Positions 34,309 to 43,171 of a DNA stretch of 64,000 bases are shown here, piece by piece. The stretch's first letter is position 1; each line of letters opens with the position of its first letter. The stretch comes from an uncultured Clostridia bacterium (GTDB lineage Bacteria; Bacillota; Clostridia; Oscillospirales; Acutalibacteraceae): contig CALFTN010000059.1 in assembly GCA_937916395.1 (NCBI GenBank), positions 128,492 to 192,491 of the forward strand. Direction: 5' to 3'. A program made the translations under genes and the position numbers. The notes below the pieces were generated by a model. The model was not told where the DNA came from. It ran no database searches and saw nothing but the letters and a program-made list of their open reading frames with translations.

Positions 34309-36321
34309 GTGGCAGACAAAATTTTTGATTACATAATTCACGGTGGTGACTATAACCCTGACCAGTGGTTACAAACACCAGAAATTATAGATGAAGATAT
34401 GCGTCTTATGAATTTAGCACACGTAAACAGTGCTACTGTAAGCATCTTTTCCTGGGCAATGTTAGAGCCTGAAGAGGGCGTTTATAATTTCGGATGGTTA
34501 GATAATTTGTTAGATAAATTGCATGAAAATGGTAAAGATGTAATTTTAGCAACACCATCTGGTGCAAGACCAAACTGGTTGGCGCAGAAATACCCAGAGG
34601 TGTTACGTGTAGAAGAAACAGGAATTCGCAACGAATATGGCGTAAGACATAACCATTGTTTAACTTCGCCAATTTACAGAGAAAAGGTAAGAAATATAAA
34701 TACACTTCTCGCAGAAAGATATAAAAATCACCCTGCAGTAAAAATGTGGCATATTTCAAATGAATATTGTGGCGAATGTCATTGTGATTTATGTCAGGAG
34801 GCATTCAGAGAGTGGCTTAAAAAAGAGTATGATAACGATTTAGAAAAGCTCAATTTTAAGTGGTGGAGTGGCTTCTGGAGTCACCAGATTACCGATTGGT
34901 CACAAATAAATTCTCCAAAATTCAGGGGTGAAAATCACGTTCCTGCTATGAAGCTTGCATGGAGAAGATTCGTAACAGACAGCACAATTTCATTTTTTGA
35001 AAACGAAATTGCTCCTTTAAGAGAAATCACACCAGATATACCAATAACAACAAACTTTATGAGATTATACGATGGCATAAATTACCAGAAATTTGCTAAA
35101 AAACTCGATTTAGTGTCATGGGATAACTACCCTGCGTGGGATAGAGGCTTCAATGAAAAAGAGGCTTGTAATGTTGCGTTTGTTCACGATGCTTTCAGAA
35201 CAATGGGTGGTGGCAAACCATTTTTTATGATGGAAAGCACACCTTCACTTGTGAACTGGCATCCTGTAAACAAATTACCAATGCCAGGAAGACAAGAGCT
35301 TTCTTCAATTCAGGCAGTGGCACACGGAGCAGACAGTGTTCAGTATTTTCAGTGGAGAAAAAGCCGTGGCGGTCATGAAAAATATCACGGTGCAGTGGTT
35401 GACCATTGTGGCCACGAAAATACAAGAGTGTTTAAAGAGGTAGCACACTTAGGCGAAGTGCTCCAGAAATTAAATAATGTTGTAGGTGGCAGAAGTGAAA
35501 GCAAGGTTGCTGTTATTGCCGATTGGGAAGAAAGCTGGGCTACACAATATTTCTGTGGCTTCAACAATGAGCATAGAGAATATTTTGAAGAATGTACAAA
35601 ATGGTATAAGCCATTCTGGGAAAAAGGTATTTCTGTTGATGTAATTGCCATGGATGATGATTATGAGAAATATGATTTAGTAATTGCTCCATTTCTTTAT
35701 ATGTTAAAGGATGGTACAATAGAAAAAATTGAAAGCTATGTTAAAAATGGCGGTAATTTTGTTACTACATATCTTTCCTGTATGGTAGACAGAGATGACC
35801 TTTGTTTCTTAGGTGGCTTCCCTGCAGAAAGCTTAAAAAAAGTTTTTGGTATCTGGGCAGAAGAAACAGACTCTTTACCAGAGGGCATGAAAAACATTGC
35901 TTCATATAATGGCAAAAATTACGATGTTGTTCACATTTGCGACTTGTTACATTCACAAGGGGCAGAGGTTTTGGGTAGCTACGAAACAGATTTTTATAAA
36001 GGCAGACCGGCTATAACTGTTAATAAATTCGGTAAAGGTAATGCATATTATGTTGCGTTCAGAAATGATGAGGATTTTACAAAAGATTTTTGCGAGGACT
36101 TAATTAAAAAAGTTTCAATTAAAGGTGATACAGAAATAAAAGCAGAAAATGGCGTAAGCATAAGAAAGCGTGGAGATGTTATTTTTGTGATGAACTTTGC
36201 GGACGAAATCAGAAAGGTGACACTTGACGGAGAATATTTAAACATAGCTACAAATGAAAAAATCTGTGGTGAAGTTGAACTTGATGTTTGTGAATATTTA
36301 ATTTTAGAAATCAGGAAATAG
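34309..36321 (+). CDS. GH42 beta-galactosidase
   Basis: A 670-residue GH42 enzyme. The N-terminal (beta/alpha)8 barrel starts at HGGDYNPDQW; the acid/base Glu is in MWHISNEYCGECHCDLC (N151-E152), whose Cys residues with C117 form the family's zinc cluster, and the nucleophile is probably E309 in FFMMESTPSLVNW. YFQWRKSRGGHEKYHGAVVD marks the trimerisation part, followed by the C-terminal beta domain. It has no signal peptide, so it cleaves terminal beta-galactosides inside the cell. The start is GTG with an AGAGG site. It leads an operon with a GPH sugar importer and a GH4 alpha-galactosidase. Confidence 0.95.
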   Translation: MADKIFDYIIHGGDYNPDQWLQTPEIIDEDMRLMNLAHVNSATVSIFSWAMLEPEEGVYNFGWLDNLLDKLHENGKDVILATPSGARPNWLAQKYPEVLRVEETGIRNEYGVRHNHCLTSPIYREKVRNINTLLAERYKNHPAVKMWHISNEYCGECHCDLCQEAFREWLKKEYDNDLEKLNFKWWSGFWSHQITDWSQINSPKFRGENHVPAMKLAWRRFVTDSTISFFENEIAPLREITPDIPITTNFMRLYDGINYQKFAKKLDLVSWDNYPAWDRGFNEKEACNVAFVHDAFRTMGGGKPFFMMESTPSLVNWHPVNKLPMPGRQELSSIQAVAHGADSVQYFQWRKSRGGHEKYHGAVVDHCGHENTRVFKEVAHLGEVLQKLNNVVGGRSESKVAVIADWEESWATQYFCGFNNEHREYFEECTKWYKPFWEKGISVDVIAMDDDYEKYDLVIAPFLYMLKDGTIEKIESYVKNGGNFVTTYLSCMVDRDDLCFLGGFPAESLKKVFGIWAEETDSLPEGMKNIASYNGKNYDVVHICDLLHSQGAEVLGSYETDFYKGRPAITVNKFGKGNAYYVAFRNDEDFTKDFCEDLIKKVSIKGDTEIKAENGVSIRKRGDVIFVMNFADEIRKVTLDGEYLNIATNEKICGEVELDVCEYLILEIRK

Positions 36322-36348
36322 AAAATAGATTTTCTTGGAAGGTAGTTT

Positions 36349-37782
36349 ATGAAAGAATTTTTAATTGGTTTACTTGTTGTGTTTATTGCATTTATTTTAA
36401 TTTTAATCTTCAATGCATTAAGAGTAAAACTTACCGCACGAAAATTGAGAGAAAGAAAAAAACACAAGACAAAAGAAGAGCAGATAGAGTATGCAAACAG
36501 ACTCTCAAAAATGATAAAGTGTGAAACGGTGTCAGAAGAGGGCTCTTTTGACGATACAGAATTCAAAAAGCTCCGAGACGTAATGAGTGAGCTTTTTCCT
36601 GAAATCCATAAACAAGCCGAAAAAATGATATTTTCTGACGATTGCTGGATTTACAAAATAAAAGGTAAAGACGAAAGCAGAAATTTAATGCTTATGAGCC
36701 ATCACGACGTTGTAGCTGTTACGGGTGAGTGGCTTCATCCTGGCTTTTGTGGTGAAATTTTTGACGATTGCTTATGGGGCAGGGGTACGGTTGATACTAA
36801 AACCCCACTCTTTGCTGAGTTTCAGGCAATTGAAGAATTGCTAAGAGAAGGTTTTGTTCCTGAATGTAATGTGTATATTGGTTCTTCTCATAATGAAGAA
36901 ATCGGTGGCGATGGTATTCCAGAAGCACTTAAATATTTTAAAGAGAATAATATAACCTTTGAAACAATACTTGATGAGGGCGGTGCAATAATTTCGCCAC
37001 CTCTTGCAGGAATAAAAGCAAACTGTGCTATGATGGCGGTTCATGAAAAAGGCAGATATACGCTTAATTGCTATGCAAGAGATACAGGTGGGCATAAGGG
37101 TCTTTCTGCAAATAGTAACACCCCGGTTGCAAGAATGTCTGCATTTATTACAGAAGTAAACACTAAAAATATATTTATAAAAAGGCTTTATCCAGAGGTA
37201 AAGGGAATGTTTACACATCTTTGCCCATACACACCATTTGTTATGACAATTCTTTTTTCAAATCTTTGGTGCTTCGGCTCTCTTTTAAAAACAGTTATGC
37301 CAAAGCTTAATGCACAAGCAGGTTCAATGGTTGGTACAACCTGTTCATTTAACGAGATTAATACAAACAAAAAAGAAAAATATTGTCACGGGAAGGCCTT
37401 TCTTCGTCCTGTAAAAGAAGAAGACTTAGAAAAGGATTTAGAAGAAATAAAGAAAATTGCAAAGAAGTATGATATTGAGTTGGTTCCTGCTGAAAATAAT
37501 GAATGCTTTAAGGCAACCAATGTAAACAATAAATCAGTTCAATACACAAAAGAATGTATAAATGAAATTTTCCCGGATGTTATTCCTGCACCATATATTT
37601 TACCAGCAGGAACAGATGCAAGACATCTTTGTGGAATTTCAGAAAGTGTAATTCGTTTTGCGCCAATAGAAATGAATGATAAGCAATTTGCTTCAGTTCA
37701 TAGCGAAAACGAACACATTTCGCTTGAAGCAATAGCAAATTGTGTTGTGTTTTACAAGCATTACTTAAAAAATTATAAATAA
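36349..37782 (+). CDS. M20-family metallopeptidase, membrane-anchored
   Basis: A 477-residue M20 peptidase. A single N-terminal membrane helix (about residues 3-22) is followed by the two-metal catalytic domain: MLMSHHDVVAVTGEWLHPG (metal His), WGRGTVDTKTPLFAE (bridging Asp), and SHNEEIGGDGIPE (catalytic Glu-Glu). GTDARHLCGI and a late SVHSENEHIS complete the metal site; a lid/dimerisation domain lies between. It resembles the PM20D1/carboxypeptidase S branch acting on N-acyl or di/tripeptide substrates. Its place inside a sugar operon, 27 bases after the beta-galactosidase, is unusual. The helix would face the catalytic domain outward or inward; not decidable by eye. Confidence 0.88.
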   Translation: MKEFLIGLLVVFIAFILILIFNALRVKLTARKLRERKKHKTKEEQIEYANRLSKMIKCETVSEEGSFDDTEFKKLRDVMSELFPEIHKQAEKMIFSDDCWIYKIKGKDESRNLMLMSHHDVVAVTGEWLHPGFCGEIFDDCLWGRGTVDTKTPLFAEFQAIEELLREGFVPECNVYIGSSHNEEIGGDGIPEALKYFKENNITFETILDEGGAIISPPLAGIKANCAMMAVHEKGRYTLNCYARDTGGHKGLSANSNTPVARMSAFITEVNTKNIFIKRLYPEVKGMFTHLCPYTPFVMTILFSNLWCFGSLLKTVMPKLNAQAGSMVGTTCSFNEINTNKKEKYCHGKAFLRPVKEEDLEKDLEEIKKIAKKYDIELVPAENNECFKATNVNNKSVQYTKECINEIFPDVIPAPYILPAGTDARHLCGISESVIRFAPIEMNDKQFASVHSENEHISLEAIANCVVFYKHYLKNYK

Positions 37783-37795
37783 GTGAGATAAAATT

Positions 37796-39445
37796 ATGGG
37801 TGAAAAAATAAAACAGGCAATAGGAATAGAGGGTACTTTTAAAGAAACTGTATGGCCTATGATTCAGTATTGCTTTGCTAATATATTTATGGGTGGCGGT
37901 GGCTACATCATAACTATGTATTTTTCAATGTTCTTAACGAATGTTGTTGGTATGGAACTGCGTCACGCAACCTTTATTATGATGATAGCAACTGTATGGG
38001 ATGGTATAAATGACCCTATTATGGGCTTAATTACTGACAGAACACGTTCAAAATATGGCAGACACAGACGATATTTACTTTTAAGTATTCCTCCACTTGT
38101 AGTGTCTTACATAATGCTCTGGAATTCATTTGGGATTGATGGTAAAGAGCATCCGACCATTGCAGTTTGCTATTATGCTTTTGCTTATATACTTTACAAA
38201 ACGGCGTATACAATGGTTGATGTTCCACATACAGCAATGTTACCAACATTGGCACCAGAATATAACAAGAGAACACAATATACTTCTGTAAGCTATATTT
38301 TCAATTCAGTGGGTATGGTGCCGTCATATATTATTCTTTTAATATTCTTATGGGCATTCGGTTCATCAGATGGGCTTTCAAAAGAATCTAAAATGCCGTT
38401 TTTGTTAACTGGTATTGTTCTTTCCATTGTGTATGCCTGCTCCATATTTGCTACGTTTAAAACCTGTAAAGAGCCAAGTTCATTAGATGAAGAATTACCG
38501 CCACTTGATATAAAGTTTGCAATAAATGAATATATTCAGGTGTTCAGAAACAAGTCGTTCCGTGATTATTTTTCAATGTCTTTTTTCTGGCAAATGGCTC
38601 GTAGCTGTTTTTCAACAACTAATGTTTATTACATAACGTATCTTGTTAATCTTTATAAATATTATCCGCTTTTCAATACGTTTGCAGGTATTTTTGAAAC
38701 ACTTGCTTTCCCGCTTAATTATGCATTAACGATGAAAAAGGGTAAGAGTAAATGCGGTGCCGTTGTTACTCCGTTTATGATTGTAGGTTTGCTTATTGCG
38801 CTTTTTGTAAAACCCGCTACACCAGGTGGAAATGTTATGCTTACACTTGTTTTGATGATTTTAGGTGGTGCGGTGCTTTATCCGTTTGGTATGAGTGGTT
38901 TAGGCTTTGTAAGTAACAACGTTTTACCTGATTTAACCGATGTTGATGAACTCATAACCGGTAGACGTCGTGAAGGTGTTATTGGTACATTCAACACCAT
39001 GGTGAAGCAAGTTACAGGTGGCATTATGACCTTTATGGTTGGTACTCTTTTAAATGCCTTTGGACTTGTAACTGGTAACGAGGGAGTTTATATTGAGCAG
39101 ACTGCAACGGCTTTGTGGGGTATAAGAATTTGCGTAGCAATTCTTCCTGCAATAAGTGCTACAATCGCATACCTTTTATTAAAACGCTTCAAAATGACTA
39201 AAGATGACCACACAATGATAAGGGCTGCTATTGCAACTAAACACAAATATGGCACAGTTACATTAACTGAATATGAAAGAGAGCGTTGCGAACTGCTTTC
39301 TGGTTACAAATTAGAAAACACCTGGCTTGGTACTTATGAGAATGATGCTGAAGTGCACAGATTGGAAAAAGATATACAGGGAAATTATTTAATTCTTCTT
39401 GAACAAGAAGCAGAACTCAAAAAACAATTAGCGGAGGCAGAGTAA
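37796..39445 (+). CDS. GPH-family (MelB-like) sugar symporter
   Basis: A 549-residue MFS transporter of the glycoside-pentoside-hexuronide:cation family, with 12 membrane helices. WDGINDPIMGLITDRTRSKYGRHR-type sequence, here split as IMGLITDRTRSKYGRHRRY, is the loop 2-3 signature, and DEELPPLDIKFAINEYIQVF the central loop. The C-terminal ~80 residues form a long charged cytoplasmic helix (KDIQGNYLILLEQEAELKKQ) usual in Clostridial members. It is predicted to import galactosides with a cation for the intracellular galactosidases on either side. It shares one base with the next gene (TAATG). Confidence 0.93.
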   Translation: MGEKIKQAIGIEGTFKETVWPMIQYCFANIFMGGGGYIITMYFSMFLTNVVGMELRHATFIMMIATVWDGINDPIMGLITDRTRSKYGRHRRYLLLSIPPLVVSYIMLWNSFGIDGKEHPTIAVCYYAFAYILYKTAYTMVDVPHTAMLPTLAPEYNKRTQYTSVSYIFNSVGMVPSYIILLIFLWAFGSSDGLSKESKMPFLLTGIVLSIVYACSIFATFKTCKEPSSLDEELPPLDIKFAINEYIQVFRNKSFRDYFSMSFFWQMARSCFSTTNVYYITYLVNLYKYYPLFNTFAGIFETLAFPLNYALTMKKGKSKCGAVVTPFMIVGLLIALFVKPATPGGNVMLTLVLMILGGAVLYPFGMSGLGFVSNNVLPDLTDVDELITGRRREGVIGTFNTMVKQVTGGIMTFMVGTLLNAFGLVTGNEGVYIEQTATALWGIRICVAILPAISATIAYLLLKRFKMTKDDHTMIRAAIATKHKYGTVTLTEYERERCELLSGYKLENTWLGTYENDAEVHRLEKDIQGNYLILLEQEAELKKQLAEAE

Positions 39446-39930
39446 TGGAAAAAATAAATATTGCAGTAACTACACCAGTAAGAAAATACAGTAAGTTGCA
39501 GAGTGTTTTGTTTTATGCAGTTCAATGGACATGGGGACTTCCTGTAAATGTAGTAGGTTTAATTGCCTATTTAATCTGCACTAAAATTTTAAAAAGACCA
39601 CACAGTAAATTCGGCTTTTCAAATATAGTTTATCTACCTTGGAATGCTGGCGGACTTTCAATGGGACTTTTTATATTTGTTCGTGATGAAAAAGAAAAAA
39701 AAGAGTGGATTTATAATGTGAGAATTCACGAGTATGGCCACACATGGCAATGTCTTCTCTTAGGTCCGCTTTATTATATTGTTGTAGCTCTGCCATCAGT
39801 AATCTGGTGTAACTGTTTCCAGAAATACAGAGAGAAAAATAACGTTTCATATTACAAACTCTATTGCGAATCCTGGGCGAATTCGTTTGGTGAGAAGTTT
39901 ACAGGCTTAAAAAGAGTAAACGATAAATAA
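39445..39930 (+). CDS. Small membrane protein with a HEYGH metalloprotease-like motif
   Basis: A 161-residue protein with two hydrophobic segments (about 21-47 and 60-79), then the motif RIHEYGHTWQC (HExxH at residues 95-99), another hydrophobic stretch (103-122) and CESWANSFGE with a Glu at 142 that could be the third zinc ligand. The HExxH plus distant Glu pattern is that of gluzincin-type zinc peptidases, and HEYGHT...E-x-WAN recurs in uncharacterised bacterial membrane proteins. No other family assignment was possible. It overlaps the transporter by one base and has a GGAGG site, so it is part of the operon. Peptidase activity is inferred only from the motif. Confidence 0.6.
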   Translation: MEKINIAVTTPVRKYSKLQSVLFYAVQWTWGLPVNVVGLIAYLICTKILKRPHSKFGFSNIVYLPWNAGGLSMGLFIFVRDEKEKKEWIYNVRIHEYGHTWQCLLLGPLYYIVVALPSVIWCNCFQKYREKNNVSYYKLYCESWANSFGEKFTGLKRVNDK

Positions 39931-39941
39931 GGTGTGAAAAT

Positions 39942-41081
39942 ATGAAAAGAATAATAATTTCGTTATTATCATTATTTGCCGGTTTATTTGTTGTGCTTCT
40001 TGGCATATTTATTGTTGCGGTTGTTTCTAACATAAACGTTATAGACAAAAACATTAAATTTCAGGAAGAGCATTTAAACTATTTGGAAACAGAGTATTAT
40101 AAAAACTATACTCCTAAAAATGAAGCTGATTTAGCCGATTTTGATTTAAAAAAGGCAATCGAGGATGGTATAAAGCTTAATGAAATTGCAATTTTAGGTA
40201 CACATAACAGCTACCAGACCTTAGCGACTGCTGAAACTCGGTTTTTGATGGGCATAATTGATGCTATTACACTTAAAAAATTAGGGCTCAATACCTTCGA
40301 TTTTGAAATGGATACTTTGACAGAACAGCTCGAAATGGGTGTAAGAAATGTTGAAATAGATATTGAAACACTTGATAAGGATAATAAAATTGAATTTAAG
40401 GTTACTCACAATTCACTTATTGATAATGCTTCAAGTGCGTATGATTTCGAGAAGGCATTAAAAGAAATAAAAATGTGGTCAGACAACAATCCGAACCATA
40501 TTCCGGTAATTATAATCGTTGAGCCAAAAAGCTTTGTTATCGAAATAAACGGAATGAAAAAATTCTCGTTAGAGTATGCAAAAGAGCTTGAAAAAATAGT
40601 AGCGGATACTTTGGGTGAGTCACTTTTAACTCCTGCTGATATGTTAAGAGATTATGAGTCCTTCAAAGAGATGCGCGAAAAAGATGATTGGATTTCATTG
40701 AAAGAAGCACAAGGGAAAATTCTTGTTCTGCTTCACGATTGTGATGTCACAGAAAGCTACATAGCGCTTGATGAAACAATCAGAACACAAAAAATGTTCC
40801 CTATGCTTCGCTATGACGACAGAAATGAAAGCTACACTTCATTTATTTTAGAAAATGACCCTTGGAATGCCGATAGCCGTAAGGCTGAAAGTATAGACGA
40901 ATGCAAGCTTATAATAAGAACCCGTGCAGATAAATATCCGAATTACAGTGCTGAAAGATATGAGGTTACAGAAAACTGTGGTTCGCAGATTATAACAACA
41001 GATTTTCCTGAAAAAATAAACGGCAACGAAGAGAATGTTTATTCATTCAATGGTAAGAAGATAAAATTAATAAAGAATTGA
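39942..41081 (+). CDS. Exported PI-PLC-like phosphodiesterase domain protein
   Basis: A 379-residue protein with an N-terminal hydrophobic helix (residues 4-28) that would act as a membrane anchor or signal. The PI-PLC-type TIM barrel is visible as EIAILGTHNSYQTLATAE (first catalytic His), MGVRNVEIDIET (metal-binding Glu/Asp), EFKVTHNSLID (second His), and HIPVIIIVEPKS. This matches the Ca2+-dependent bacterial phosphodiesterases of the PI-PLC superfamily (PI-PLC-C1 group), whose substrates are mostly unknown. It lacks a B-domain or toxin-like region. It sits between the HEYGH protein and the alpha-galactosidase in the galactoside operon. Confidence 0.78.
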   Translation: MKRIIISLLSLFAGLFVVLLGIFIVAVVSNINVIDKNIKFQEEHLNYLETEYYKNYTPKNEADLADFDLKKAIEDGIKLNEIAILGTHNSYQTLATAETRFLMGIIDAITLKKLGLNTFDFEMDTLTEQLEMGVRNVEIDIETLDKDNKIEFKVTHNSLIDNASSAYDFEKALKEIKMWSDNNPNHIPVIIIVEPKSFVIEINGMKKFSLEYAKELEKIVADTLGESLLTPADMLRDYESFKEMREKDDWISLKEAQGKILVLLHDCDVTESYIALDETIRTQKMFPMLRYDDRNESYTSFILENDPWNADSRKAESIDECKLIIRTRADKYPNYSAERYEVTENCGSQIITTDFPEKINGNEENVYSFNGKKIKLIKN

Positions 41082-41139
41082 CATTCCCTACTATTTATTG
41101 TAATCTAAAATTAATTTGAAAAAGCTTGGAGGAATGTTT

Positions 41140-42459
41140 ATGAAAATAACATTTATGGGTGCTGGTAGTAGTGTATTTGCACGTAATGTTTTAGGTGACT
41201 GTATGTGCTCTGAAGCACTTCGTGACAGTGTTTTTGCTCTTTATGACATTGATGGTGAAAGACTTGAACAGAGCAGAACAATTTTAGAAGCAATCCGCAA
41301 AACAAAAGGCGGTTACGGTAAAATTGAGTGCTATTTAGGTGTTGAAAACAGAAAAGATGCTTTACGTGGCGCAAATTTTGTTATCAATGCTATTCAGGTT
41401 GGTCTTTATGACCCTTGCACAATTATAGATTTTGAAGTTCCTAAAAAATATGGTCTTCGTCAGACTATTGGCGATACTTTAGGTATCGGCGGAATTATGA
41501 GAGGTCTTCGTACAATTCCTGTTATGGCAGATTTTGCACGTGATATGGAAGAAGTTTGCCCTGATGCATGGTTTTTAAACTACACAAACCCAATGGCTAT
41601 TCTTTCAGGCTATATGCAACGTTACACAGGTGTTAAAACTGTTGGTCTTTGTCACAGTGTTCAGACTTGCTCAAGCGATTTATTCGAGCAGTTGGGTATG
41701 GAGGATAAATTAGAAGGCAGACGTGAGCTTATTGCCGGTATCAACCACATGGCATGGCTTCTTGAAATTAAAGATAAAGATAACAACGATTTATATCCAG
41801 AAATCAAAAAGAGAATTGACGCAAAACTTAATGACCCTACATTTGAAAACAAGGTTCGTCTTGAATATATCAAGAACTTTGGCTATTACTGCACGGAATC
41901 AAGTGAACACAATGCAGAATACAATATGTTCTACATAAAGAGTAAATACCCTGAGCTTATTGAAAAATATAATATTCCTCTTGATGAATATCCAAGAAGA
42001 TGCATTGAGCAGATTGCAAACTGGAAGAAAGATTATCAGGAAATGCTCGAAAAAGGTGTAAGAGAGCACGAGCGTTCAAAAGAGTACGCTTCTCATATCA
42101 TTGAATCAATCGTTACAAACACCCCTTATGAAATCGGTGGTAACGTGCTTAATGAAGATCGTCTTATTACAAATCTTCCTAAAGAAGCTTGTGTTGAGGT
42201 GCCTTGCCTTGTAAACGGAATGGGTGTAAGACCTTGCTATGTAGGCGCATTACCAGTTCAATGTGCTGCTATGAATATGACGAATATTAATGTTCAGCTT
42301 CTCACAATTGAAGCAGCAAGAACACTTAAAAAAGAACACATTTACCAAGCAGCAATGCTCGACCCACACACAGGCAGTGAGCTCAATATTGACACTATTA
42401 AAAAGATGGTTGACGACTTAATCGAAGCACACGGAGATTATTTACCTAAATATAACTAA
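41140..42459 (+). CDS. GH4 alpha-galactosidase (MelA type)
   Basis: A 439-residue family 4 glycosidase using NAD+ and Mn2+. The Rossmann start MKITFMGAGSSVFARNVLGD, NAIQVGLYDPCTIIDFEVP, IGDTLGIGGIMRGLRTIPV, the metal-site VGLCHSVQTCSSDL with CHS, and AGINHMAWLLEIKD with NH follow the MelA pattern rather than 6-phospho-glucosidase types. GSSVF suits unphosphorylated galactosides, in agreement with a symporter rather than a PTS. The ATG at 41140 is used because GGAGG lies seven bases upstream; a codon at 41116 is inside this leader. A perfect TTGACA at 41078-41083 might be a weak internal promoter. Confidence 0.92.
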   Translation: MKITFMGAGSSVFARNVLGDCMCSEALRDSVFALYDIDGERLEQSRTILEAIRKTKGGYGKIECYLGVENRKDALRGANFVINAIQVGLYDPCTIIDFEVPKKYGLRQTIGDTLGIGGIMRGLRTIPVMADFARDMEEVCPDAWFLNYTNPMAILSGYMQRYTGVKTVGLCHSVQTCSSDLFEQLGMEDKLEGRRELIAGINHMAWLLEIKDKDNNDLYPEIKKRIDAKLNDPTFENKVRLEYIKNFGYYCTESSEHNAEYNMFYIKSKYPELIEKYNIPLDEYPRRCIEQIANWKKDYQEMLEKGVREHERSKEYASHIIESIVTNTPYEIGGNVLNEDRLITNLPKEACVEVPCLVNGMGVRPCYVGALPVQCAAMNMTNINVQLLTIEAARTLKKEHIYQAAMLDPHTGSELNIDTIKKMVDDLIEAHGDYLPKYN

Positions 42460-42472
42460 GGAGCGAAGAAAA

Positions 42473-42937
42473 ATGATAATAACAAACATAGCTTCAAAAG
42501 ATTTAGAGAGCTTTAAGAATATTCACCCTCGTTTTAATGCGGCGTTTGAATTTATTAAAAAAGCCGTAAATGAAAATCTTAGCGAGGGCGATTATGAAAT
42601 AGACGGCAAAAATATTTACGCGTTTATATCATCATATAAAACAAAAACTGAGGCAGAGTGCAAATTTGAAGCTCACAGAAAATATATTGATATTCAGTGT
42701 ATTATCAGTGGTAATGAGGTTATCGGTTTCGAGAATCCTCACGAGGTTGAGCTTTTAGAGGATTATAAGGACGGCAACGATATTTGTTTTTATAGTTTAA
42801 ATAAAAATTATGACAAAATTGTGCTTAAAAATGGCGAGTTTGCAATTATTATGACCGATGAATTACATGCACCATGTCTTAGTGTGGATGATGTTCCTGG
42901 GGATGTAAAAAAAGTAGTTGTGAAAATATTAGCGTAA
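42473..42937 (+). CDS. YhcH/YjgK/YiaL (EbgC-like) family protein
   Basis: A 154-residue cupin-type protein of the DUF386 family. IDGKNIYAFISSYKTKTEAE, CKFEAHRKYIDIQCIISGNE, and IIMTDELHAPCLS with paired His and Glu residues mark the double-stranded beta-helix and its metal site. EbgC and relatives help galactosidases or act as sugar mutarotase/anomerase. The position, 13 bases after the alpha-galactosidase and before a terminator, fits a helper for galactoside breakdown. AGGAGCG precedes the ATG. Confidence 0.9.
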   Translation: MIITNIASKDLESFKNIHPRFNAAFEFIKKAVNENLSEGDYEIDGKNIYAFISSYKTKTEAECKFEAHRKYIDIQCIISGNEVIGFENPHEVELLEDYKDGNDICFYSLNKNYDKIVLKNGEFAIIMTDELHAPCLSVDDVPGDVKKVVVKILA

Positions 42938-42957
42938 AAAATATATAAGAAATTTCG

Positions 42958-43006
42958 ATAAAATCCGACAAATTTTTGAAATTTGTCGGATTTTGGCTGT
43001 TTTTAC
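42958..43006 (+). terminator. Intrinsic terminator of the galactoside operon
   Basis: A near-perfect 15-base stem AAATCCGACAAATTT / AAATTTGTCGGATTT (42961-42994) is followed by TTGGCTGTTTTT. It lies about 20 bases after the YhcH-type stop codon. Confidence 0.88.
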
Positions 43007-43081
43007 CTTAATTAGTTCAAAATACCTATAAAATTAGAGGAATATATTTGTATAAAGTATTGCAAAAATCGACAGATTGTG

Positions 43082-43150
43082 TTATTATTACAAAGAATAT
43101 AGAGTATAATGTCTAAAAATGTGTCCTGTAGTGAAGCGGAGATTTTTAGA
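43082..43150 (+). promoter_or_regulatory. Promoter and inverted repeat ahead of the plus-strand polysaccharide operon
   Basis: TATAAT (43105-43110) is preceded at 17 bases by TTATTA (43082-43087), a weak -35. A perfect nine-base inverted repeat, TCTAAAAAT (43112-43120) and ATTTTTAGA (43142-43150), starts right at the expected initiation point near 43117, so it may be an operator or the base of a leader hairpin. Confidence 0.5.
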
Positions 43151-43171
43151 TGTTGAAATTCAGGTGAAAAA

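Noticed and set aside
34187..34378. N-terminal 64-codon extension of the PHP gene
   Set aside because: It would cross the divergent promoter and the beta-galactosidase start; a clear AGGAG site and the conserved N-terminal HxH block support the start at 34186.
36048..36566. A 172-codon minus-strand ORF
   Set aside because: It spans the junction of the beta-galactosidase and M20 genes in antisense, is Ser/Phe/Ile rich like a shadow frame, and lacks a ribosome site.
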